Assembly: GCA_018524725.1 (NCBI GenBank)
Contig: JAEUWP010000002.1
Coordinates: 186,001-250,000, forward strand
Source of the DNA: Podaxis mareebaensis
Taxonomy: Eukaryota > Basidiomycota > Agaricomycetes > Agaricales > Agaricaceae
DNA length: 64,000 nt
Direction of reading: 5' to 3'
Made by a program: the position numbers and the translations under genes. Shown piece after piece: positions 45,560 to 55,570 of this stretch. The notes beneath the pieces were generated by a model that was given only the letters and a program-made list of their open reading frames with translations, had not been told where the DNA came from and ran no database searches. Each line of letters starts with the position of its first letter. The stretch's first letter is position 1.

Positions 45560-46085
45560 ACTATCTTATTCTAAGCTGGGTTGGGGCATTCTTGGGACGC
45601 CATAGAACTGGATTAAACGGTTGTAACGAAAGTGTTCATACAAAGTGAAGAACTCATGGCCTGGATCCCCCATCTGGGATGAAGCTATAAATATCTCAGA
45701 CTGCCTCCGGATTGAATCGAGCGCGTGTTTCAGCCGCCCCAGGCACTTCAATAACTATACCGATTCTGAGGAAGGGTCTGCATTGGTGCGTCCAGGCTTA
45801 TGCTATGTGTAATATCGGGCCCGTGGGTGAACGCACGAGCTGGGATAAAAAAAGTCCATCCAGTGCTAGCTTAAGTTTCGACATGCTAGGATGCGTCCAA
45901 TACAGGGCGTCGCGACATGTCAACCGGTCAGTCCCATCGCCTTGGTTGACGGAGGTTGGGAAGTCTCTCTGGTCAAGGTAATCTCGAAACTCTTGGACAT
46001 TGAGTGCATGCCGCTCGTAGGTTGTAGACTTGGAAAGATGCCAATTACGGAGCTCCCTCCTATGCCAAGCCGAAAAAGAACTCAA
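45560..46085 (-). pseudogene. Possible peroxygenase remnant
   Basis: Minus-strand pieces resemble the second half of the neighbouring peroxygenase in the right order: VNQGDGTDRLTCRDALYW (compare FEGDASLTRGDAFFGD) near 45930 and HEFFTLYEHFRYNRLIQFYG (compare TFCLLYENFVNKTVVGLYP) near 45620. Stops and frame changes lie between, and no PCP heme motif is found upstream. Similarity is weak and judged by eye; chance or another family is possible. Confidence 0.28.
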
Positions 46086-46245
46086 TCAGACCCCATTCAT
46101 CTCTCGAACTCCACCAGCAATACATACCATTGGGCAGTCCGAACGCCGCATCGGTTCGGACATAAATCATTAGCAATCATCCAGCGATGGCGCATCCAAG
46201 TAAAGTATGTATATCTTCTGTGTAACACCATAAACACCATTTTTT

Positions 46246-47855
46246 TTATAACTCCTCATCCCAAGATCGGACGACACGAGTAAGAGAAGGTAAACTCTCT
46301 GCGATAGAATTGATCAACTTGGTATCGGGGTAACCTTGCGCACGAGGAACTTCGGGAAGACGCATGATTTTCAGTCCCTCTAACTCCCACCGCGGATATC
46401 GACGTGAGCGAAAGGCCTCGTAAACTTCACTTCCACCTTCGCTAAACTAGGTACAAAGTTAGGAAAACTCGTCAAATTGGGGTAGATGATGAATTGGGAC
46501 TCGCCTCTTCGGTCTCCTGGCTTTCTCGCAAGCGTTCATAGCGAATATCTAGGGATTTCAGTTGGAGAAGTCGATTGGAAAGAGTGTCTAGATGGTCAGG
46601 AGAAAGTATCGCGACCGATATTCGCAAATACTCTAGACGTGCCCCAGAATTGCAAAGACGATCCAACAGTTCCAGAAACCCGTCATATGCGAGAGTCGCG
46701 TGCTGTCCCCACAAGATGAGTTTTTTGAGGCGTGGGGCGAAGGTTATAATATAATGCGTCAACCTCGTTAGAATGACTCTGTACTCGATTTCTAAATCGA
46801 GTTCCTGTAGATTGGACATCTGCAGAGTAAAAACAGGATCGAAGACCATGCGGAGCGTCGGATCTGGGACCCATGAACCCTTGTCGGATACACGAGGTTG
46901 TCTGATGGCGAGGCGCTCGAGGTTGTCGGCTTGCTTTTGGAGAAGCGTGCGGAGGTGAGTGCCGGGGGAGAGCGTGCTGGAGCAATAGCTGGCCCGGACT
47001 TCGAATGATCGCAGGTGTGGTATGGTCGGAAGTTTCAGGAAGAAGTCGACGAAACTGAAACTGAAGGATTCCAAGGAGAGAGATTGAAGAGTTTTCTTTG
47101 TAGAAGTTATAAGTTCCGACAAGGCACGACAAGCCCGGCGAACTTCTGTTGCCGAAGGCGGAAATTGAGAGTCGATCATAGCGACGGACAAGGACGAGAG
47201 GTTGCTGAGTCGTTTAGGGAAAAGGTGGTGAATGGAGAGGAAGCATGAACACGTCACTTCAAACGTCAACGTGTGTAATTGGAGTCCAATCCGTTTGATG
47301 AGTTTCTTCAGAAACGTGGAAAAAGAGTTTGGGAGATGGAGATCCTGCAACACGACGGTCAAATCTTGGAGATGTATGCAGCCAGAAAGCGAAACCAAGG
47401 CCATATCCAAGAAACTCTTAATTTCCACTTTGTGGCTGTCCCAGCTCGTTCTCTCTACACTCCAGAGCCCGGGAAGGAATTTAGGCTGAACCCACAAGCT
47501 GCGCACTCGAGCTGAGATGCTCGGATACCTATGGGCGATCATTAGGGCTGTATGATTGCCATGCTGACAAGGTGACGTACCGCATTTGTTCGAATGTCTT
47601 CAACTCCGCTCCATGATAGTCGCACATCCGGACTTCCCTGTATATCTCGTTCATTCCCTGCTCAAACATGCATCTGTTGACCCCTATCATCTTGCGTAAG
47701 AAGCCCTGGGGAAGGTAGGAAAGTATTTCCATCCACAATTCGGCTGGCAAGTCGGGAACATGGGATGTATGAACAACTCGGTCTCGGGTGATGTTATCCA
47801 GTTGGTCGGCTGTTGAAAAAGGGGCGCCATCCAAGCCTGATTGAAGCTGCTGCAT
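46246..47855 (-). CDS. F-box protein with LRR-like repeats (F4)
   Basis: Exons 47855-47581, 47528-46505, 46446-46246, giving 499 residues. F-box: VPDLPAELWMEILSYLPQGF then RKMIGVNRCMFEQGMNEIYR. The body again has Leu-rich strands (LQDLTVVLQDLHLPNSFSTF, LHTLTFEVTCSCFLS, LERLAIRQPR, LQELDLEIEYRV, LKKLILWGQHATL, LEYLRISVAILSPDHLDTL, LKSLDIRYER). The C-terminal exon reads YPRWELEGLKIMRLP to SLTRVVRSWDEEL. Exon sizes match F1 and F2. Intron 2 uses a GC donor (GAAGAG followed by GCGAGT); no GT donor in the right phase is nearby. It diverges from FamX3 across 0.76 kb. More diverged from F1-F3 than they are from each other, but all features are intact. Confidence 0.85.
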
Positions 47856-48618
47856 TCCTGCCAGACCGGGGACGTAAGGGTGCTGAATGAGCCCAAGATA
47901 GACGGGGAGGTCTGGGGAAACTCAGGTTACGAGAAGCCTGACTGATATCACACAATGACTTGAGAATCAACAACTATAAATAGGCTAAGTATAATACCTC
48001 AAACCCTAGGACGCGGAGCAGTAGCTCGGCTGCTTAGAGTGACTCGCTGAAGCACCTAAAATCCACAGCCGGCAGGTATCCTGCCGATTTTTCCCGCCAC
48101 TGGAGCGAGTGGCATTTCCTTCTGTGGTGGCATAACCTTGGCGTAGTAGTTCCTGGGATTAAGAAGTCCCGACAGTCCCGATGGGGGTTGTTCAGCTTCC
48201 ACGTCCCATCTTAGTCTCTGCGCTATCCCACTTTGAACGAAACGTGTTGCTCCAAAGTACTGGAAAAGTGCCTCACGAAAAACCGTCCTCGTGTCTGCGG
48301 TTCAATTGGCTGAACACTGCTAGCCTCCCACCTCGTGTCCACTCTGGGAGATACTTTCTCACTTCGTTCCTACTAAGTGAGATTGACGATCCTCAAGGGA
48401 TACCAATATGCTTTTCCTGCACGTACTTGTTCATCATTCCGCAGGACCTGGCGGTGATGCAAATCTCGAGCCCCATCTTCCCTGCTCATGACTCGGCTAA
48501 GTTCATAAATTGGCTGCCCCACGGTTTCCGCCAGTACACATCTCTGCTTGGCTCACGGCCGGACCCCACGTTCCTCCTGCTGGCATATCCGATCATCTAG
48601 CAAGGCAACCACAGCACT
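47856..48618. other. Divergent promoter region between F4 and FamX3
   Basis: 0.76 kb. A plus-strand frame at 48181-48600 ends just before FamX3 but shows no motif. Likely the regulatory region for both genes. Confidence 0.35.
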
Positions 48619-49899
48619 ATGGTCAACGAGAGTCAGTATAAGGCTGCCCTGCAGCAAGCATTAAAGCGATCAGGTTTTATCCACGATAATGTTAAATATG
48701 AAGTAAGGCGGGAGACTTTGATTTCGATTCGTCCCCGGACTCATGAGCGTCTCAACAGGAGTGCATCCGCAAATTAGTCAGGAAGTGTTTCGACAAAACT
48801 AAGCAATGGTGCCATCAGTTAGATCGACGTCAGCAATTTTGGGATGAGGTGCGTCAGTTTTATATTCTTGGTTTATAGTAACTCAAGTAACGCATAGTTG
48901 AGCAAAGCGTATCCAGAACGCGCAAACAATATAGCAATTCAAGAGCATTCCCTCGCATATGCTCGAGCAGTGTTGACTAGGTATCGACAAAGATTGAGGA
49001 GAGAACCTTGCACCACACCTTCGACATCCGATGTGACCCAACCCCATCAAATCCCAACGGAACTCAATCCAATCCCTGAGCCAGAGGTTACGGAGGTCAA
49101 CCTTCACCACCAGCTCGACAATGACGACGATCCAGGTTCATATAACATAGGGGAAAAGCCCTTTGACCTCAATAAGGGCCCTATGATCTTCACGTTTGGC
49201 AGTCCCACTATCGAAATCCCTGATGGACCAGAACTGCAAAATGATACACAAAAGGTCCCTCCAGGCACACTCTTCACCATCTCAAGAGTCGCTCGACACC
49301 TCGTTCGATCAATGTCTAACGGTGCTCAAGCCTGCGAAAAAACCGAACCCACCTGTCCGTTGTCTCAAGCAACTAGTGAGTACGAGGACGATGGAGGTTC
49401 CTCCCTCACTTCAAGGACAGGCTCTCCAACAATAATTGACGAATACCCCGTTCGCTCGTCTACGTCATTGGGCCCACCCGCCTCACTCAATACGACAACC
49501 CCTAACTCTGACCCTGTGACTGTGTTAAGGCCACCCACCACTCAAGCCGCAACGCCCACTCCAAGCGCCAACAACAACACAACATCGACCTCGTCTCCTC
49601 ATAGAACTGACGGAAAAGGGCCAGGCTCCCTTAACAAAGACCACACCGTGGAAGAAGTCAGAACATTTCTTAGCGCTTGTGTCCCACCTATGACACACCA
49701 TCTTTCAACTTTTATACAAGCCGGTATCAAGGGAAATGAATACCTGAAGGCTGTAGCTGGCTTGTCTGAGTCGGGAACGGATGCTTTATGGTCAAGCTTA
49801 GGCCCTAGTGTCAGCCGCGTGGACTTGGAGATCCTTCGAAGTTATCTACTGTCTTGGAAAAATAGCGTTGAAGATACCTACCGAGACCGAGTACCGTAA
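48619..49899 (+). CDS. FamX3: diverged member of the unrecognised family
   Basis: Exons 48619-48702, 48759-48848, 48898-49899, giving 391 residues. Exon 2 is 90 nt as in FamX1 and FamX2 and aligns with them (ECIRKLVRKCFDKTKQWCHQ, QQFWDE). The N-terminus MVNESQYKAALQQALKRSGF is again a short basic helix. The linker is acidic and then Ser/Pro/Thr-rich. The C-terminal domain is clearly shared: EEVRTFLSACVPPMTHHLST, FIQAGIKGNEYLKAVAGLS, SGTDALWSSLGPSVSRVDLE, ILRSYLLSWKNS. It lacks the intron that separates exons 3 and 4 in the other copies and the FWGCRW block. Sits head-to-head with F4, so a FamX gene lies next to each intact outer F-box gene. Function unknown. Confidence 0.75.
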
Positions 49900-50300
49900 C
49901 GCCTCAAATTGCCATAACTCTCCGCTCCGCCTGCGGCCCCATTACTACAACAGCAATAACCCTATTTCTGTGAGCCTAGGGGTATTAGATACTCGGTACG
50001 AATAATCCCCAAACTATCCTTGTTATAGGACTGCCTACACTCTAAAAATGCACCATTACTATTTACATTGAATCATTCACATACTTTACACGTCCATGCT
50101 GCAGAAGGTCTCTATTACGCCACACAAGACAGGTGTCCATCGGCGCACTATATAGGCTAAGGTACCGGCTATCTATGAAAAATACCTAGTAATCAGTCTT
50201 CAAGTATCGTCATGATCGCTTATTATACGCTAAAAAATAAAACAGAATATCAAATATCACGCCTGAAGGGGTGTGAATAGGTTTCAGGTCCGTGTCGAAG
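49900..50300. other. Convergent spacer
   Basis: 400 bp between the stops of FamX3 and the DUF4112 gene. No gene seen; presumably the 3' ends of both transcripts. Confidence 0.4.
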
Positions 50301-51293
50301 CTATGCCGTTGGCCGAGGTATATCCTCAGCACTAATGTTCTCAACGAAACGTCCTCCTGTCTTTGAGGCACCGGCAGCGGCTGTCGTCCTCTTACCTCCG
50401 TTGACTCCATTGAAAAGCGAAAGGCCTTTCCAACTCTTGACCGAAGTGGGTCGACTACCTTTGGCCGACCCCGCACTCGTCGGCCTGCCACCATTCAGCC
50501 CCCTTTTCGCAGAGCTAGAGGGCCCAGCAGGGACAGTAACGCGTTCATCTACACGTTCCTCGACCAAGTCAGCATCTATAGGGGCAGTAGGCACAACCTC
50601 GCCTTCAACCAACCCCGCACCAGGTTTCACCTGCTCTGCGTCCTTCGGACTGACGCCCCTTTTCTTGAACCATGCCCATCCCTTCTTCTGCTCGGCCTTT
50701 TCTTGAGCATTTAATGCTCGTCCATCAGGGCCAGTATTCAATTTCAAAAATTCTTCGCCTCGTATTCGCAAAAACTCCTCCAATAGTGCGGCGTTGCGGC
50801 TGTTTGCTTTGTACACAGCAATCATCACGTCTCCAACGAGTGGGACGAACCCCACACCGGTACTGATGACGTTGTGGATCATCATACGCTTCAGGAGCCA
50901 TTGTGGGATGTCGACTTGTTTGGCTTTGCGAACGACGAGGAAGTAATTCAGAGACAGGTTGGTAACGTCTCCGACGACGGGGATCATCCCGATGAAAAAT
51001 GTCCAACCGCAGCGGAAGCCGCACAAGTTGAAACCTTTGTCAAGATAGTGCGCTCTCCGTTGCACGGATTTGAGAATGCGGGCATCCCGTTTGGAAAGGC
51101 CTGGAGGGAGTGGACGCTAGGATCAAGGTCAGTTTATTGATGGAACAGAAAACGTAAGACTACTCACCTGTCGGCGTCTTTGTTTCCCTTTATCGTCAGT
51201 GTAAAACTCGTATAACGGATCGGGAGGAGCATATTGTTCCAGGTGTCTTTCGAAGACTTTTTTGCCCGCTGTTTTGCTAATGAATGCGGTCAT
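50301..51293 (-). CDS. DUF4112 membrane protein
   Basis: Two exons, 51293-51168 and 51116-50301, giving 313 residues. After YAPPDPLYEFYTDDKGKQRR the DUF4112 core begins: SKRDARILKSVQRRAHYLDK, GWTFFIGMIPVVGDVTN, LNYFLVVRKAKQVDIPQWLL, MMIHNVISTGVGFVPLVGDV, KANSRNAALLEEFL. It contains two hydrophobic hairpins, each with the family's IPxxGD / VPxxGD motif, so it probably sits in a membrane. The second half is a charged, Gly/Ser-rich tail (KKRGVSPKDAEQVKPG, GGRPTSAGSAKGSRPTS). Family members occur in fungi and bacteria; the role is not known. Length is normal for fungi. Confidence 0.88.
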
Positions 51294-51720
51294 TACAACC
51301 AGAGGTCAAGGAGGAAAGCGAGGTCAGGAGAAAGAATGGAGTATGGATGTGACCATGAACACACGATGGAGAGAACCTCTTTGTAGCTCGTCATGGCAGT
51401 GTGGAGGTCAATCAACGTCATCGTCTGTTCGGGACTTGCACATTTGCTTTGTCACGTGCAGTATAGCCACTACTTATAAATAGCACTGCCAGTGCGGATG
51501 ATAACGGCCAAGCTGGGCTCGTCACTCATCAACCTGGATCCAGTTTGCATGACAAAGGTGTGACTGTCGACGCTTGGGGTATGTCGAAACGGGGGTGAAG
51601 GATGGTGTTGCTGTACAGTCTTGCCTTATCCCACTCGTTGACACAAGAGACCCATCCACTGTACGGCTGCCCTTTCCAATTTGTCCCGCCCATCTCATTC
51701 TGCGTTTCAGGCAAACCGTG
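51294..51720. other. Divergent promoter region
   Basis: About 0.43 kb between the DUF4112 start and family M copy 1. The last part (51676-51720) resembles the 5' flanks of the other family M genes (CCCATCTCATTCTGCG compared with ACTCACCCCGAATTCC). Confidence 0.4.
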
Positions 51721-52701
51721 ATGCTGGATATTACTCAGTTTGTTTCAAATTGCATAAATGCCAATCCCGACATTGCAGGCGTCGGTGTCCGCATCGCCAT
51801 ATACGCTCAGAACTTTTTGGCCCTCCTCCTGCTCCTCGTTGCCCTAAATGACAAACAGGCTACCCCAATGCAGCTGCGCGTTGTGGAGGCCCAGACGACG
51901 TCAACCCTATTGACCACTTGTGCTCTGCTCGTAACAGCAATTGCACAGGCTAGCAAATTCGGGATGAGCGCACACCATGTAACTATCATTCTCAACCTTG
52001 CTTGGATGGGCACAAACACCTTTACCTACTTCGTTTCACTCAAATACAGCTCTGTGCTCAGCCTTTTTACAAGTATATCCAGGGGTTGCCCAACGCTACC
52101 TTTCATCCTCGGTTCCTTGCACCTCTCTCTTCTCGCAGGGTTTGGCTTGTGGTCTTGGACAGTAATGGACATGCCCGACGCTGTCGCCCACTGGTGCGCA
52201 CCCCAGTCACCGGTATCTCCTCACATCCTTGGTCACAATGTTGTAGTGTCGAGCCCAGCATTCCGCCTTATATCCCTCATAATCTATGGTGGATTCGCAG
52301 TCCCCGGACTCAATGTTGTGGCTTTGAACGGGATTATTAATGGCTATGCTTCCTTAGCAACTCTGAGACCATCCTGGGTACTCAGGAAGCGGAAGGAGTC
52401 ACTACAGTCGCCGCCCATCCCCGACGCATATCACTTCCTGCGCGACCGCTACTTTCTTGCTCTGTTGCTCGCTGTGAACATCGTTATCGCCGTTTATACA
52501 GAATCCATCATAAAACAGGCAAGCCACTTTCTGAAACCAGGAGGGTCACGGTGGACATTTGGCCAAACTCTTGCACTGCTCCTGCTCATGTTGCCCATAC
52601 TCGAAATTGCCCGCTTCTCGGCCAAAGGGCAACATGGGAACGCGTGGGATATTTTTGGGTTGGGCCGTCCTTTTCGTGCTGTTAATCATGTAAAGCATTG
52701 A
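51721..52701 (+). CDS. Family M, copy 1: multi-pass membrane protein
   Basis: Single-exon gene of 326 residues. The ATG at 51721 is chosen because it aligns with the starts of the other copies (MLDITQFVSNC, MSDIVQPLPGC). A longer in-frame start at 51574 exists. It opens with CINANPDIAGVGVRIAIYAQ, a motif kept in every copy, then about seven hydrophobic segments near residues 27-45, 58-76, 85-104, 126-148, 180-205, 243-263 and 285-303. The last lies in WTFGQTLALLLLMLPILE. The NPDI-G-GVR and WTFGQ blocks are signatures of a fungal family of uncharacterised membrane proteins that I recognise only as hypothetical. Seven segments could suggest a receptor-like fold, but no receptor motif is seen. 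Ends AVNHVKH. Confidence 0.75.
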   Translation: MLDITQFVSNCINANPDIAGVGVRIAIYAQNFLALLLLLVALNDKQATPMQLRVVEAQTTSTLLTTCALLVTAIAQASKFGMSAHHVTIILNLAWMGTNTFTYFVSLKYSSVLSLFTSISRGCPTLPFILGSLHLSLLAGFGLWSWTVMDMPDAVAHWCAPQSPVSPHILGHNVVVSSPAFRLISLIIYGGFAVPGLNVVALNGIINGYASLATLRPSWVLRKRKESLQSPPIPDAYHFLRDRYFLALLLAVNIVIAVYTESIIKQASHFLKPGGSRWTFGQTLALLLLMLPILEIARFSAKGQHGNAWDIFGLGRPFRAVNHVKH

Positions 52702-53604
52702 TCCTTCCGTGACGAGCCATGACAGTCCATTCCGTCCATCACGGGTAGGATTTGGACGTTAACTGCCCATATTTATGAACTATCACCTTATTAGTACCAC
52801 TCCAATCCTTTTTCTTAGCCCGCTGAATGACATCTGCCAAACGTATTCTCCTTAGTGACATATAACCGTTTTCCTTCTTATTTTTTAATCCTATCTTTTG
52901 CTTTTGAAATCTATTATCCATTATTATCACAACGTCACTCGCACCTGCTTGTGTTCCACTCTCCCAAACCAAAGGAACGTGGGATATATAGGATACTCTT
53001 GAGTTACGTAGTCCATATCGCGCTGTTAGTCATATAGAACATTGACAGTTCGCCACTCGCCATGATTGATTGATTGTCCATCTTCTTAGTGCCACTCCAG
53101 TACCTTTCTTAGTCCGCCTGAAAGAACATTGCAATATTCGTCAAGCATAGAGTCCTCCGCAGTGGCATACAATTACTTTCCCCTCTTATTTTTGCTTTTA
53201 TATCCATTCAAACTGTCGTCGGCTTCTACTAGTAAAACGCAACGTAACTGTACCGATAGAGCATGGATGCAGCTATTAGCACGTAGGAACAACTCCAAGA
53301 AGTTGTAGGCCAACACTTCGAGACCCGGATATCCCATTTGGTCACATGGAGTACGGCACCCTACAAATAGCCTAACGCCTGAAATTCGTCCCACTGTCCA
53401 CATTGTTTCGGAGCTACGCTTGCTTCCACAATGTCACGAATATCATTGATCGTCCACGCTCAGCGCCTCTTCCTGTGTATAATGCTGGATGTCATTGATT
53501 ATTCTTCTTGCCGTCTCCAGTCATCTACCTGAGTGGTATGTTCAGTATAACACTGCCTTCCAGTTTAGCGATCCCAACTCACCCCGAATTCCAGCCGAAC
53601 CGGA
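52702..53604. repeat. Two tandem family M 3' flanks and the copy 2 promoter
   Basis: The 3' flank of copy 1 (about 52760-52930: CTTAGTACCACTCCAATC, TTCTTAGCCCGC, CTTATTTT) is repeated at 53085-53200 (CTTAGTGCCACTCCAG, TTCTTAGTCCGC, CTTATTTTTGC) and again after copy 4. The stretch 53460-53604 matches the 5' flanks of copies 3 and 4. Confidence 0.75.
53019..53045 (+). pseudogene. Family M orphan C-terminus (lost copy)
   Basis: Nine codons R-A-V-S-H-I-E-H-stop correspond to the end of copy 1 (R-A-V-N-H-V-K-H-stop) and are followed by the family M 3' flank. The body of this copy is absent, which indicates a deletion that left its tail. Confidence 0.7.
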
Positions 53605-54618
53605 ATGTCAGACATTGTTCAGCCTCTTCCTGGATGCATAGACGCCAACCCGGACATCGCAGGCATCGGTGTCCGCAGCGCCATATATACTCAAAACTTC
53701 ATGGTCCTCTTCCTGGCTCTCCTCGCCTTCAATGACAACAAAATCACCAAAACAGAGCTACAGGTTGCAGAAGCCCAGGCGACATCGATCCTTTTGACGG
53801 CTTGCGCTCTGCTCATATCAGCATTTGTCCAAGCCAAAACGCTCGGGATGAGCACATATCATGCAATCATCGTTCTCAACCTTGCGTGGATGAACAACAC
53901 AAACACTTTTACCTGTATGGTTCTGTTCATCTGTCGCTCGAAGTACAGATTTTCCCGACAAAATTTGAAGGATTTCCCAGTCATACCCCTTATCCTCGGC
54001 TCCTTGCACCTCTCGTTCCTCGCAGGGTTTGGCTTGTGGTTTTGGGCAACCGTGGACACTTTTGGTGCTGCTGCTCAATGTGCGCCCAGACTCTCCATAT
54101 CCCACCTCATCCTTGGTCGCAGCATCGCAGTGACCAGCCGGGCGCTCCGCATAATATCCCTCACAATTTATGCAGCAATTGCATTTCCCGGACTTAACGT
54201 CGTAGTCTTGGGTGGCATGATGATGGCCTGTGCTTTCTTCCTGGCTTTGATGCCAGGCTTGGTAATCAAGTGTACGTTATCAATAATGTCACGAATATTA
54301 CCACAGCCGCTCGAGGCGCCTAGCCTATGGCGCAGCATGGTCGGGCATTTTTCCCTTTATCTGTTACTCAGTGTCAACATTGTCATGGTCGCCGATACAG
54401 AAGCCATGGTAACCCTCACAAAGCCCTTTGTAAAGCCAGGGGAGTCGGAGTGGACATTCGGCCAAACGCTGGCGCTGCTTCTGCTCATGTTACCATTATT
54501 GGAATTCATTCGATCCTGGGTCAAACAGCCAAGGGAGGAGAGGTTGCAGAGCTTCAGGTCGTTCCGGGCTTTCCTCGCCAGGGTCAAGGATCGCCATCGT
54601 CTTAAATATCGGCCGTGA
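53605..54618 (+). CDS. Family M, copy 2: multi-pass membrane protein
   Basis: Single exon, 337 residues, intact. N-terminus MSDIVQPLPGCIDANPDIAG then GVRSAIYTQNFMVLFLALLA. Further blocks shared with copy 4: VAEAQATSILLTACALLISA, LGMSTYHAIIVLNLAWMNN, TNTFTCMVLF, ILGSLHLSFLAGFGLWFWAT, ITSRALRII-like segment, and near the end SEWTFGQTLALLLLMLPLLE. About seven hydrophobic segments as in copy 1, followed by a basic tail RVKDRHRLKYRP. Closer to copy 4 than to copy 1. 5' and 3' flanks are also shared with copy 4, so whole transcription units were duplicated. Function unknown. Confidence 0.75.
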   Translation: MSDIVQPLPGCIDANPDIAGIGVRSAIYTQNFMVLFLALLAFNDNKITKTELQVAEAQATSILLTACALLISAFVQAKTLGMSTYHAIIVLNLAWMNNTNTFTCMVLFICRSKYRFSRQNLKDFPVIPLILGSLHLSFLAGFGLWFWATVDTFGAAAQCAPRLSISHLILGRSIAVTSRALRIISLTIYAAIAFPGLNVVVLGGMMMACAFFLALMPGLVIKCTLSIMSRILPQPLEAPSLWRSMVGHFSLYLLLSVNIVMVADTEAMVTLTKPFVKPGESEWTFGQTLALLLLMLPLLEFIRSWVKQPREERLQSFRSFRAFLARVKDRHRLKYRP

Positions 54619-55443
54619 TTTTCCACCCCTTCCACTGTCCTTGCCTGGGTAGGATTGGGCGGCGATTGCTTATACTTGGGAATTACATTTCTTGGTCCAC
54701 CCGGACATCGTTAGTCAGGTGTTCTCCCTCGAAGGCCTCTATTCGCTTTCCTTTCTTTTATTTTGTCCCACTTCCGTCCTTGAAATGTGTCAAACTGTTG
54801 TCGATTTCTAGGTCATAATGCAAGTATATTCCAGAGGAAAGAAGAGATACACTATACAGCAGAAAAGCCATAAAAGAGGGCGAGTGTACAGCATACCGCT
54901 TGGGGAGACTGACGGAAAAGGATACATACAAAGGTGTATGATGGTGGAGACCTAGAGTAGAACGATATGGGAAATGCGAAGCACCTATGGTAATTGAAAT
55001 ACTTAATTTATAGATAGTTGACCCATGTGGAGAAGGGTTTGTATCTTACATATCGATACACACACCAAGATGCATCCCAGAAATATTAGTATTTGCACTG
55101 GCAGAAGGTCTTGTCCATTGCGGCCTCGAGCCGTGATTACTCAAGTGAGGTGATCTATGACGGAAACTTGTGCCATTTTCTGGCCCTCTCTCAGGCTTAT
55201 TCAGCTCCAGAGGGTCCCCCGACGCAATCGCCCATTCTACCTGCCAAACAACACTCAAGCTTCAAACTATGATTGATCGGTGACTGGTTTCCCAGGTGTA
55301 GCGCCCTTTCTCTGATTAAGACTCAATGCTATCAGTGAAGACCCTCGCCCTTTCAACACATTGACCTAGGTGACCCACCTATCATAAGACACCTACTTCC
55401 AGCTTGTCATATCTAACTCATCCCGAATCTTAGCCAAAGCGGC
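54619..55443. other. 3' flank of copy 2 and 5' flank of the copy 3 remnant
   Basis: The 3' flank from 54619 to about 54960 matches 57395-57800 (AAGTATATTCCAGAGGAAAG is identical). The part from about 55320 matches the 5' flanks of copies 2 and 4. No gene seen. Confidence 0.6.
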
Positions 55444-55570
55444 ATATCAGATATCTCACGGCCTGTTCCAAACTGCTTAGAGGCCAATCCCGGCATTGTG
55501 GGCGTCGGCGTCCACTTCGCCACGTACTTTCAGAACTTCATGGTTCCCTTCCTAGCACTCTCACCGCAAT
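55444..55570 (+). pseudogene. Family M, copy 3: 5' remnant with lost start codon
   Basis: ATA replaces the ATG of the other copies, followed by SDISRPVPNCLEANPGIVG then VGVHFATYFQNFMVPFLAL. Similarity ends at about 55565; the remaining about 280 residues are missing. The promoter-side flank is still recognisable. Confidence 0.8.

Noticed and set aside
48181..48600. 139-codon plus-strand frame just before FamX3
   Set aside because: No family motif, overlaps the promoter region of FamX3 and F4, and no splice or paralogue support.
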